Source of the DNA: Winogradskyella sp.
GTDB lineage: Bacteria; Bacteroidota; Bacteroidia; Flavobacteriales; Flavobacteriaceae
DNA length: 34,798 nucleotides
Direction: 5' to 3'
Assembly: GCF_013213975.1 (NCBI RefSeq)
Contig: NZ_JABSST010000034.1
Coordinates: forward strand, 1 to 34,798
The notes under the pieces were generated by a model. It saw only the letters and a list, made by a program, of their open reading frames with translations, was not told the DNA's origin and made no database searches. This document shows positions 1-7,730 of the stretch, piece by piece. The first letter of the stretch is position 1; every line of letters starts with the position of its first letter. The position numbers were made by a program, and so were the translations under genes.

Positions 1-1452
1 ATCATAGGCTGTAGCAGCAGTTTTTCCTATGCTTTTAGCTGTTAAAGTTGGACTGATGGTATGAAGTTCTATAATTAGTAATCCAAACTTTTCTACATAA
101 GGTTTCCATTTACTTAAATGTTCTAATAATGAAGCTTCGACATCATTATTACTTAACCGTTTGCCATGAGATGCATAAGCACCAGTAGAGTCGCTAACAA
201 AATCATACTTCTGTCTTGGTGCTTCCCAAATACGGTTATGGTCCAAGAATGTGCGTACATTGAGTAAATCTTGAAGTTCAATGTTATAATCTTCTTTGAG
301 GTCGTTGGCTAAAAGATCCGGTCTTCCGATATCTCCCCAAATAACCTTTGCCCAGATATCGGCTGCAATTAAATTGGCTCTAGTAACTTTTAATGCTGCT
401 TTATTAAAATCTGCTCCTACTAAGAATAAGGGATGGTCGTCAAGCATCTTTCCTCGTGCAGTCTGTTGTTCAATAACATTAAAAATGTGTTCTATAAATG
501 CGCCATTACCACAACCCATATCCAAGATACCTTTTGGTTGTAGATCGATAGGTCGATTGAATAAATCAATAATCACTTCATCAATAACCTTAAAATACGT
601 GGTATGAGCACCTCCACTTCCCCAGACATTCATTTCTCTGTGTACGTGCTTTTCGGTATCACCAATATTTTCAGTTTTTAATACCATTGGATCTCCGAAT
701 ATCAGATTATCTAATTCCATGAAGGTTGGAATATAGGAAACAGTAACACCATAAGCACTTGCACGCTTAGCAAAAAATAAGCCCTTGTCTGTGAATTGAT
801 AGGTGTTACGCTTTTTTTTAAACCAGCCCAAATGCGCAAAGAAGTCTAATATTTTTTTGAAACTCTCAGGATCTTTGTGATATTCTTCTGCAGTAAATGA
901 AGCTTCCATGAAGTATTTATGGAATAATCCGTTAACACCAAGTAAAACAATAATTGGCCCTGCAATAACACCTTCAATATGCTTATAGACTTGGTATTCT
1001 ACTGTTGTTTCATCAGAAATATCTAAATCAAAATTAGACTCAAAAGATTTGAAAATACGCTCTAAGGCAATGAAAGCGTCAAGGCTTATCATTTTTTCAT
1101 TTGCGAAGCGATCTGAGTACCTTAATAAATTCACAGCATCTTCATATAAAGGAACAAGTTTAAAAGCGTTTTCTGAATTTGAATTTATCTTATAACTAAC
1201 CTCATTACTTGTATTATCTAATTGTTGATCCAACCATCCTTGGGACGATAAAACTCTTAATGCAACATTTAAATAACCTTCATTCGCCTTAAACTCATCT
1301 GCTAGATTTTTTATATTAACAAATTTGTGTTTTAGTATATAGTTAAGCACCTCTTTTTTATGAAGTGCAAAAGCAGATGTGGCTGTTGCTATTCCATCAA
1401 GATGTCTAAAGATGATACCTCTTAGTATTGATTTATCGGATTTAGTTAGCAT
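1..1452 (-). CDS. Large class I SAM-dependent methyltransferase, 3' end beyond window
   Basis: The frame is open from an ATG at 1452 to the left edge (484 codons, no stop), so the C-terminus is missing. Residues 308-317 read GILDMGCGNG, a textbook motif I of class I S-adenosylmethionine methyltransferases, followed by an acidic position in VGADF that fits motif II. The first ~120 residues look like a winged-helix or dimerisation region, and a second helical region precedes the Rossmann fold. This layout resembles the big AprA-like or O-methyltransferase proteins found near polyketide or lipid pathways, but the substrate cannot be read from the sequence. It starts about 30 bases after the terminator of the preceding minus-strand operon, so it probably has its own promoter there. 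Fold confidence is high; role is unknown. Confidence 0.8.
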   Translation of the reverse strand, partial: MLTKSDKSILRGIIFRHLDGIATATSAFALHKKEVLNYILKHKFVNIKNLADEFKANEGYLNVALRVLSSQGWLDQQLDNTSNEVSYKINSNSENAFKLVPLYEDAVNLLRYSDRFANEKMISLDAFIALERIFKSFESNFDLDISDETTVEYQVYKHIEGVIAGPIIVLLGVNGLFHKYFMEASFTAEEYHKDPESFKKILDFFAHLGWFKKKRNTYQFTDKGLFFAKRASAYGVTVSYIPTFMELDNLIFGDPMVLKTENIGDTEKHVHREMNVWGSGGAHTTYFKVIDEVIIDLFNRPIDLQPKGILDMGCGNGAFIEHIFNVIEQQTARGKMLDDHPLFLVGADFNKAALKVTRANLIAADIWAKVIWGDIGRPDLLANDLKEDYNIELQDLLNVRTFLDHNRIWEAPRQKYDFVSDSTGAYASHGKRLSNNDVEASLLEHLSKWKPYVEKFGLLIIELHTISPTLTAKSIGKTAATAYD

Positions 1453-1472
1453 TGAATATTGATTAGTAGTTA

Positions 1473-1505
1473 AATATAAAAAAACCATCATAGAAATGAT
1501 GGTTT
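1473..1505 (-). terminator. Intrinsic terminator of the doxX-GIN operon
   Basis: A perfect 10-bp inverted repeat (arms 1482-1491 and 1496-1505, 4-base loop) is followed on the minus strand by a run of eight T. It lies 21 bases past the stop of the GIN-domain gene, as expected for a Rho-independent terminator ending that operon. Confidence 0.85.
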
Positions 1506-1526
1506 CAGTATTTATATTTCAATTAA

Positions 1527-2420
1527 TCAAAACAGGTCAACAACTTTACCTTCATCTTCTTTTTTAATTGTAATTAGGAGTTTTCTAAACCCTAGACTAT
1601 TAACCTTGTAAATTTTAGTACCAACAGACCAGTTTTCTAGACGTTTTGCATTTGGCATCATAGGGAAACCATATCTAAACTTTGAACCGTCTGGTTTAGG
1701 GCCAATTACATAAAAATTGTTTCTATATGAGGAATTATTTTTAATTCTTAATTTAATAAAAATGGCTTCAGGGTTTTTAATACTGTCCTTTTCGTTTAAT
1801 GATAATATTTGTCCGCCATTTTGCTTCTTAACGTCAAACTTTTCTGGTTTCGATATGTAAAATAATTTACCATCATTAGAAACGTCAGCCAATAATTGTT
1901 CAATTGGGTTTACTGTTACATTTCCCCAGCCCCATAAGTTTACAAACACCTTCTCAGCAACTGTGCTGGAGGCATTAACCTTGGCTAATTCTGCTCCAAT
2001 TCTCAATTCTTTAGTTTTTCCTTCTACAATAACATTTCCTATTGGTGCCATAATTTGTAGATAATCGTTATCAAGATTGATGATCTTTGTGATGTCATGC
2101 GTTCTAGTTTCTACACGTCTAAGATTAGGTGCGCCTATAGAAATGACAATTTCTTGTGATGGTGATATCCATTCTTTTTGATCTAAGTGTAGTTTACCAT
2201 CCTCTAAATCTTTATCAATTAAACCTAGAAGGTTGCCATCAGTTGTTATGGTCAAACTTTCTTTAGTTAATTGGTCTATTGTAACCTTTGCATAAAGATT
2301 AATCTTTATTTCCTCTATAGATGTTACATCATAAGATTTGGTTACAATGTTTTTATTTCCTTTTACTTGAGCAATTGCTACATTACTAATTAATAATAGC
2401 AGTATATGTATTTTTTTCAT
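1527..2420 (-). CDS. Secreted GIN-domain (DUF2807-like) protein
   Basis: The 297-residue protein starts with a clean signal peptide (hydrophobic core ILLLLISNVAIA, likely cut after AQ). Residues ~30-210 alternate short strands and glycine or asparagine turns and keep the 'head GIN' pattern: a SIEEIKINLYAKVTI start, then repeated strands such as LQIMAPIGNVIVEG. This is the DUF2807 family, a right-handed beta-helix-like domain common in Bacteroidota secreted proteins and often labelled 'putative autotransporter adhesin'; no enzymatic role is established. Residues ~215-297 form an extra C-terminal region I do not recognise. It is the last gene of a minus-strand run (doxX-like, secreted protein, lipoprotein, this gene) and is followed directly by the terminator, so it is probably co-transcribed. 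Location is likely periplasm or cell surface. Confidence 0.75.
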   Translation of the reverse strand: MKKIHILLLLISNVAIAQVKGNKNIVTKSYDVTSIEEIKINLYAKVTIDQLTKESLTITTDGNLLGLIDKDLEDGKLHLDQKEWISPSQEIVISIGAPNLRRVETRTHDITKIINLDNDYLQIMAPIGNVIVEGKTKELRIGAELAKVNASSTVAEKVFVNLWGWGNVTVNPIEQLLADVSNDGKLFYISKPEKFDVKKQNGGQILSLNEKDSIKNPEAIFIKLRIKNNSSYRNNFYVIGPKPDGSKFRYGFPMMPNAKRLENWSVGTKIYKVNSLGFRKLLITIKKEDEGKVVDLF

Positions 2421-2464
2421 TGTTTTAAAGTGTTTTGTGAACCGTCAGGCCGATCTTGTTATAT

Positions 2465-2851
2465 CTAATTTTTAATGACAATTTGTTCTCCATTTGGATT
2501 ATTGAAGACGGCCTCATATACTATGGTCTCGGGCTTATATTCAAAATTGATAGTTCTATTATTTTGCCCTTTAAGCTCATAGTCGTTATTATTCATAAAC
2601 TTAAATTCAATAGCATTAATTGCTGTTTTTTGCGAGAAGGTCCCTTCATAAATGCCATCTCCATTTTTATCCGTTAAAGGTGCTGTTTCAGTCCAAGAGT
2701 TAGCAGTAAAGCTACCTCTCACACCAACATTGCTCGCTGTAGGAACGGAAGTCATATCAACTCTAAATGTTACAGTTTTTTGATGAGTTTCTTGTACACA
2801 GCTTTGAGATAAAAAGCCTATCAGAATGATTATATATTTTAGATTTTTCAT
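2465..2851 (-). CDS. Small lipoprotein with a CBM20/E-set-like beta domain
   Basis: A 128-residue protein with a lipobox: the hydrophobic leader ends LSQSC, so Cys18 should be lipidated and the protein anchored in the membrane. The mature part has the rhythm VTFRVDM, GVRGSFTANSW, DGIYEGTF and EFKFMN, which recalls starch- or glycogen-binding immunoglobulin-like domains (CBM20/CBM48, E-set). Carbohydrate binding is inferred only, because I cannot verify the binding aromatics. The gene follows the preceding one with a 2-bp gap and lies 44 bp before the GIN-domain gene, consistent with one transcript. Confidence 0.65.
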   Translation of the reverse strand: MKNLKYIIILIGFLSQSCVQETHQKTVTFRVDMTSVPTASNVGVRGSFTANSWTETAPLTDKNGDGIYEGTFSQKTAINAIEFKFMNNNDYELKGQNNRTINFEYKPETIVYEAVFNNPNGEQIVIKN

Positions 2852-2853
2852 AA

Positions 2854-3342
2854 TTATTGAATTTTGGTGTATTGATAAGTGTTTCTAACTAGTCTTTCCT
2901 TGGTGTCCAGATACACCACTTCTTTAGAAACTGTGTAGGTACTATCTGTAAGTGTATGTGTTATAAACATTTCTGCTTTTCGGTTTTTGTCTTTTCCTTT
3001 GTAAGTTGTAACAAGTGTTTTTGTACCATCCTCTTCTTTGAAACTGACTACTTTTTCATTTCCGAAATAGGTGCCGTTCTTTTTAATTTTAACTGAGCCT
3101 TTATGATTTTTATTAAGTTCATAAGTGTACTGCACATTGGTGATGATTTTATCACCTTCGATTTTAAACTGCATGGTTGCGTCTACTGTTTCTAATTGGC
3201 CAGATTGATAATCTCTATGGGTCAGTGTACCTTCCCAACTCGTATTAACTATACTACTGAAATCTGAAAGTTGAATGCTGTTTTGTGGATTAATGGTTAC
3301 TACCGAAAATACAATGCTAAATGTTAATAGTATTGTTTTCAT
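2854..3342 (-). CDS. Small secreted protein of unknown function
   Basis: The 162-residue protein has an N-terminal signal peptide (ILLTFSIVFSVV core) and no further membrane segment. The rest is predicted to be mostly beta strands, with a NTSWEGTLTHRD start and repeated 'TYxxxxTK' strands. This looks like a lipocalin-like single-barrel protein of the kind annotated as hypothetical in flavobacteria, but I do not recognise a specific family. It sits 18 bp after the doxX-like gene and 2 bp before the lipoprotein gene, so it is very probably part of their operon. Confidence 0.6.
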   Translation of the reverse strand: MKTILLTFSIVFSVVTINPQNSIQLSDFSSIVNTSWEGTLTHRDYQSGQLETVDATMQFKIEGDKIITNVQYTYELNKNHKGSVKIKKNGTYFGNEKVVSFKEEDGTKTLVTTYKGKDKNRKAEMFITHTLTDSTYTVSKEVVYLDTKERLVRNTYQYTKIQ

Positions 3343-3360
3343 GAGTATTAAATTTGTATA

Positions 3361-3855
3361 TTATTTTAATTTTTTACTGATTATGTAGTCTAAACCGAAG
3401 CGGCCAGAACCGAGAATGAAGTTGTATAATGCTACCCAAAGGAAACCTATTGCTGGTAACATTCCCCAAAGACCTTGATTCCATTTTTGCATAAATATGG
3501 CAACAAGCATTGTGCACATAATTAGAAATGAGGCAATTCTTGTTTTAAGGCCGAGCAGTAAAAGAAGACCACCAACAGCTTCACTGAATGCTCCCATCCA
3601 AGCAAAAAATACAGGTGCCATTGCAAAAATGCCACCGTAGGATGCAACATCCTCAGGAAACCATGCTGAGACTTCAAATAAGTTTAGATTTTGACTTTCT
3701 GCAGTCCATGGCATACCAAATTTATCTGCACCGAACACGGCTGTTAACCATAATCCACATAAAATTCTTGGAATAGCAATAAGAGCATCTGCAAACCAAT
3801 ACTTGTGAACTGCAGGTGTAATAATAATTTTTAAGATTGACTTTGTTCGTGTCAT
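3361..3855 (-). CDS. DoxX-family membrane protein
   Basis: The protein has about four hydrophobic segments and the DoxX pattern: an early RILCGLWLTAVFGADKFG helix, a loop rich in aromatics, then AFSEAVGGLLLLLGLKTRIAS and a long last helix. DoxX-like proteins are small inner-membrane proteins linked to quinone or redox and thiol stress functions; the exact role is unsettled. I chose the ATG at 3855 (164 aa, starting MTRTKS). The frame extends to a GTG at 3885, but those ten residues are polar and add nothing to the first helix. The gene is first in a four-gene run and lies just after the phased repeats downstream of an AraC-type regulator, which suggests that regulator controls it. Confidence 0.8.
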   Translation of the reverse strand: MTRTKSILKIIITPAVHKYWFADALIAIPRILCGLWLTAVFGADKFGMPWTAESQNLNLFEVSAWFPEDVASYGGIFAMAPVFFAWMGAFSEAVGGLLLLLGLKTRIASFLIMCTMLVAIFMQKWNQGLWGMLPAIGFLWVALYNFILGSGRFGLDYIISKKLK

Positions 3856-3898
3856 AACAAAAGGGTTTAAATTGCCTGATGACACAAATTTCAGATAA

Positions 3899-3960
3899 GA
3901 ATGTCCAAAGGACGACTTATAACGTACTAGAACGTCCTAAATACGATTTGAGACGTCTTA
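3899..3960. promoter_or_regulatory. Six helically phased ~10-bp repeats, probable operator array
   Basis: Between the AraC-type gene and the doxX-like gene there are six imperfect units (plus strand, approximately AACGTCCTAA). Their TG or CG cores are at 3902, 3913, 3923, 3933, 3944 and 3954, so spacing is 11, 10, 10, 11 and 10 bp, about one helical turn each. All units therefore face the same side of the DNA. Such an array suits cooperative binding by a protein with 10-bp spaced contacts, as AraC-type domains have. The binder is inferred from position only. Confidence 0.5.
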
Positions 3961-3962
3961 AC

Positions 3963-5132
3963 TTAATTGTTTTTTAAGAATTCGGTAGGCGAGAGGTCTG
4001 TTAACTTTTTAAAGACACGATTAAATGTTGCTTTGCTATTAAAACCGCATTCCTGAGCAATACCTAAAAGCGAAAGTTGTTGGTGCTTGTTTTCTTTGAG
4101 CATATCTTTAAATGCCTCCACGCGGTAACCATTTACAAAGTCGTTAAAGTTTTTATTGAAAGCTGTATTTACTATTTCCGATAGTTGCCCTCGTGACATA
4201 TTTGCCATTTTGGCTAAATCTGATAAGTTGAGTTCTGGATTTAAATAGGCCTTGTCGGTTTCCATCAAATCTCTAACAGTTGTAATATCTTCTTCAGAAA
4301 TTGATTTTTCTTCATCAAAAATGTTAGCATCCTCTGGAATGCCAATTGTTTTTGGTGAAAAGGCAAAGTCTAATTTATTAAGCTTTGTAGTATCTGTAAA
4401 ATAACCTTTAACACCAACATAAAGCGTTACAATGGCCATAGTTAAGTTTAGCCACCACCGTTGCTGATACCCTAAATCTATAAATCTAGAACCAATAATG
4501 TCTTGAATCGTTCCGTAGACAAATAGAAAGCCAAATAACACCAAAAAGGTAAGAATCCAATTTAATTCTAACTTATAGGTATTAGAAAAATACTGAATGA
4601 TCTTCTTTCTATAATTATAAAAAAGCTGAAAAGTAAAGGCTAGATATATGAGCATAAATGGTGTCTCTATATAACCCATGATTGCCTGTACATATGCTTC
4701 GTCAAGTTCAATTTTTAGTATTCCATTTTGAGTATCTTTAAATCCTGGCTGTAAAGCATCATATGTGTATATACTTAATCGGTAAGCAACATATAGAATT
4801 GCTAATGAGAAATGCCACCAATATTTTTTCTTAAACTTAAATTTAGAGGTTGTTAATGACTTGATGTATAGGTAAATTAGCGGTGCTATTGCTACAGCGA
4901 TGTTAATAAGGAAGTAATTGATTTTTGTGTTTCTAAAGGTGTCGTACCATCCCATAAAACCAATAGTATAGCATATTTGGTTATAGCATGTTAACAATAA
5001 AATTAAACCGAGTAATATATCTGAAAGATTACGTTTTTTAAAATATCTATTGAATAATAATGCCACAAATATTAATCCTTGTAATACAAGAATTAAAAGA
5101 GGTAAGCTCCACTTATTAAAATCGGGAAACAA
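3963..5132 (-). CDS. Membrane-anchored AraC-family transcription regulator
   Basis: The 389-residue protein has two parts. Residues 1-250 contain about six or seven hydrophobic helices, typical of the 7TM-type sensor half of flavobacterial AraC regulators. Residues ~285-389 form the DNA-binding domain with two helix-turn-helix units; the second carries the AraC signature (GIAQECGFNSKATFNRVFKK, then LSPTEF). The only reasonable start is the TTG at 5132: an in-frame stop lies a few codons upstream, and the first internal ATG would cut away two helices. Known relatives sense envelope or nutrient signals while tethered to the inner membrane. The phased repeats immediately after its stop and the envelope operon that follows make it a good candidate for local control. 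Confidence 0.85.
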   Translation of the reverse strand: MFPDFNKWSLPLLILVLQGLIFVALLFNRYFKKRNLSDILLGLILLLTCYNQICYTIGFMGWYDTFRNTKINYFLINIAVAIAPLIYLYIKSLTTSKFKFKKKYWWHFSLAILYVAYRLSIYTYDALQPGFKDTQNGILKIELDEAYVQAIMGYIETPFMLIYLAFTFQLFYNYRKKIIQYFSNTYKLELNWILTFLVLFGFLFVYGTIQDIIGSRFIDLGYQQRWWLNLTMAIVTLYVGVKGYFTDTTKLNKLDFAFSPKTIGIPEDANIFDEEKSISEEDITTVRDLMETDKAYLNPELNLSDLAKMANMSRGQLSEIVNTAFNKNFNDFVNGYRVEAFKDMLKENKHQQLSLLGIAQECGFNSKATFNRVFKKLTDLSPTEFLKNN

Positions 5133-5165
5133 AATTTTCAGGTTTTAAACCTAAATGTAGAAGAA

Positions 5166-7577
5166 TTATCTCAATTTTGGAAAATCAATAGGACTCATTT
5201 CGTGCATAACCTCATAAACTGCTTCAAAAACATCTTCAGTAGACGGTTTCGAGAAATAATCACCATCAGATCCATAGGCAGGACGATGTGGTTTAGCGGC
5301 AAGAGTTTTTGGTTGACTATCTAAGTATTGAAATGCATTTTGCTCATTTAGGATATGATTTAAAATATATGCTGATGCACCACCAGGCACATCTTCATCA
5401 ATAACCATTAAACGGTTAGTCTTGGCAACACTCTTAACGATATCTTGATTTAGATCTAAAGGCAGTAAAGACTGTACATCAATAACCTCGGCATCAATAC
5501 CAACTTCGATAAGCTCTTTAGCAGCTTGTTCTACAATTCTCACTGTAGATCCATAGGAAACTAGGGTTATGTCTGACCCTTCTTTAATAGTTTCAACTAC
5601 ACCAATCGGAGTTTTAAACGCACCAATATTATTAGGCATTGGTTCTTTGAGGCGATAACCATTTAGACATTCAACAACCAAAGCAGGTTCATCACTTTCT
5701 AAGAGTGTGTTATAAAAACCTGCGGCCTTTGTCATATCTCTTGGTACAAGAATATGAATTCCTCTTACTAAGTTCAATATCCCACCCATTTGAGATCCAG
5801 AATGCCAAATGCCTTCAAGACGATGCCCTCTTGTTCTAACAATTAAAGGAGCTTTTTGCGTACTCTTGGTTCTATATCTTACTGTAGCTAAATCATCACT
5901 AATAATTTGTAAGGCATACATTAAATAATCCAGATATTGAATTTCGGCAATAGGCCGTAATCCTCTCATGGCCATTCCAATACCTTGGCCAACAATAGTA
6001 GCTTCTCTAATACCTGTGTCGGCTATTCTTAATTCACCATATTTTTCCTGTAAACCCTCTAATCCTTGGTTAACATCACCAATATTACCAGTATCTTCAC
6101 CAAAAATTAATGCTTCAGGGTAGTTACTGAAAATTGCATCGAAATTATCGCGAATAATAACTCTACCATCAACTAATTCTGTTGTATTATCGTAGGTTGG
6201 CTTAACTTCCTTAACATTAATTACCGCTGATTCGGTTTCGTTAATTAAATCCGAACTGTATTTTGGTTGTACCTCTGCAAAGAAATTTTCAATCCAATCT
6301 AATAATGCACTTTTAGCATTGGAATTATCGGTAAGTAGGTAGCGTAATGCTCTTCTTGCTGTTGAAATAACATCTTTACGATTGGGTTCGCTAATATCGC
6401 TTAAGTCGTTCATTAACTTTTCAATGAAAACCTTATTGCTACTATTTTGCGCTACATCTTTAAGAAGCGCAACACATTCATGCTTTTGCTTCAAAATAGG
6501 CTTTAAATAGTTGTTCCAAGCTGCTTTCTTACCCTCTCTTACTTGCTTTTTTATATCTCGTTCAATAGCTGCAAGTTCTTCTTCTGTTGATATATTATGG
6601 GAGAGCATCCAGTTGCGCATTTGCAAATTGCAGTCGTATTCTCTTTCCCAAGCAAGTCTGTCCTGTGACTTGTAGCGTTCATGAGACCCTGAAGTAGAAT
6701 GTCCTTGAGGTTGTGTTAATTCTTGTACATGAATAAGTACTGGTACATGTTCTTCTCTAGCAATTTTACCAGCCATTTCATAAGTCTCAGTCAAGTTAAC
6801 ATAATCCCAACCTTTAACACGCAAAATCTCATAGCCTTCATTTTCATTATCGCGCTGAAAGCCACTAAGTATTTCAGAAATATTTTCTTTAGTTGTTTGA
6901 TATTTGGCAGGAACAGATATACCATATTCATCATCCCAAACACTAATGATCATTGGAACTTGTAAAACACCTGCTGCATTAATAGTCTCGAAAAATAAGC
7001 CTTCCGAGGTACTGGCATTACCAATGGTTCCCCAAGCTATTTCATTTCCTTCTTTTGAAAATTTAGTGGTATCTATGCCTTCTACATGTCTATAAATTTT
7101 CGAGGCCTGCGCTAACCCTAGTAGTCTCGGCATTTGACCTGCAGTAGGTGAGATGTCAGCACTTGAATTTTTTTGTTCGGTAAGATTCTTCCAATTTCCA
7201 CGCTCATCTAAACTATGTGTTGCGAAGTGTCCACCCATTTGTCGACCTGCTGACATTGGTTCCTCTTTAATATCAGTAGTCGCATATAATCCAGCAAAAA
7301 ACTGTTCAATTGTAAGCTCTCCAATGGCCATCATGAAGGTTTGATCTCTGTAATAACCCGATCTAAAGTCACCATTTTTAAAGGCTTTAGCCCAAGCTAT
7401 TTGAGGAATCTCCTTACCGTCACCAAAAATTCCAAACTTAGCTTTTCCTGTCAAAACCTCCCTGCGACCAAGTAAGCTACATTCGCGACTGGTTACTGCA
7501 AGTTTATAATCATTGATAACTTGAGCTTTAAAGTCTTCGAATGTAATCTCTGTTTTTGCGTCAGAATTGGTCTTCAT
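5166..7577 (-). CDS. Fused alpha/beta E1 of a 2-oxoacid dehydrogenase complex
   Basis: One 803-residue chain carries both E1 subunits. Residues ~1-330 match E1 alpha (thiamine diphosphate and Mg site, GTIGNASTSEG at 184-193 and WDDEYGIS at 214-221). Residues ~330-460 form a long charged linker, and ~465-803 match E1 beta (GEDTGNIGDVNQG, RIADTGIREATIVGQGIG, LVRGIHILVPRD, and a C-terminal transketolase-type domain). The family decarboxylates pyruvate or branched-chain 2-oxoacids and passes the acyl group to E2 lipoyl domains in the cytoplasm. The substrate is unresolved; Bacteroidota relatives are usually called branched-chain. No E2 or E3 gene is nearby. The metal motif is unusual: canonical GDG...NN appears as GNA...DD. 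The gene is monocistronic, with its own promoter. Confidence 0.9.
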   Translation of the reverse strand: MKTNSDAKTEITFEDFKAQVINDYKLAVTSRECSLLGRREVLTGKAKFGIFGDGKEIPQIAWAKAFKNGDFRSGYYRDQTFMMAIGELTIEQFFAGLYATTDIKEEPMSAGRQMGGHFATHSLDERGNWKNLTEQKNSSADISPTAGQMPRLLGLAQASKIYRHVEGIDTTKFSKEGNEIAWGTIGNASTSEGLFFETINAAGVLQVPMIISVWDDEYGISVPAKYQTTKENISEILSGFQRDNENEGYEILRVKGWDYVNLTETYEMAGKIAREEHVPVLIHVQELTQPQGHSTSGSHERYKSQDRLAWEREYDCNLQMRNWMLSHNISTEEELAAIERDIKKQVREGKKAAWNNYLKPILKQKHECVALLKDVAQNSSNKVFIEKLMNDLSDISEPNRKDVISTARRALRYLLTDNSNAKSALLDWIENFFAEVQPKYSSDLINETESAVINVKEVKPTYDNTTELVDGRVIIRDNFDAIFSNYPEALIFGEDTGNIGDVNQGLEGLQEKYGELRIADTGIREATIVGQGIGMAMRGLRPIAEIQYLDYLMYALQIISDDLATVRYRTKSTQKAPLIVRTRGHRLEGIWHSGSQMGGILNLVRGIHILVPRDMTKAAGFYNTLLESDEPALVVECLNGYRLKEPMPNNIGAFKTPIGVVETIKEGSDITLVSYGSTVRIVEQAAKELIEVGIDAEVIDVQSLLPLDLNQDIVKSVAKTNRLMVIDEDVPGGASAYILNHILNEQNAFQYLDSQPKTLAAKPHRPAYGSDGDYFSKPSTEDVFEAVYEVMHEMSPIDFPKLR

Positions 7578-7597
7578 GTTAGGCTAAATTAATGATG

Positions 7598-7628
7598 CGA
7601 AATTAAGAAATTGGATGGTCTTTTGCAA
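7598..7628 (-). promoter_or_regulatory. Bacteroidota-type promoter for the E1 gene
   Basis: On the minus strand TTG (7628-7626) is followed after 20 bases by TAATTTCG (7605-7598), one mismatch from the TAnnTTTG -7 consensus of Bacteroidota. The predicted start of transcription is around 7591, 14 bases before the E1 start codon. Confidence 0.55.
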
Positions 7629-7730
7629 TAGCCTTAAATGTTATAATTTTGAAAAATTATCAATAAAAAGGGGTAAAAATTAAATTTTATTAAAAATAAT
7701 CTATTAATTTAACTTTTCAATAAGAATCTT

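Noticed and set aside
296..607. Plus-strand frame of 103 codons, and similar frames opposite uvrA, E1, dnaN and other genes.
   Set aside because: They lie antisense inside well-supported genes and have the composition of reverse-complement shadows.
5140..5152. AGGTTT-T-AAACCT palindrome 8 bases before the AraC regulator start.
   Set aside because: Short, AT-rich and single; could be an autoregulatory site but nothing else supports it.
7643..7660. Palindrome ATAATTTT/AAAATTAT between the E1 and M1-like genes.
   Set aside because: Only A-T pairs with a 2-base loop; expected by chance in such AT-rich DNA and not followed by a T-run suited to either gene.
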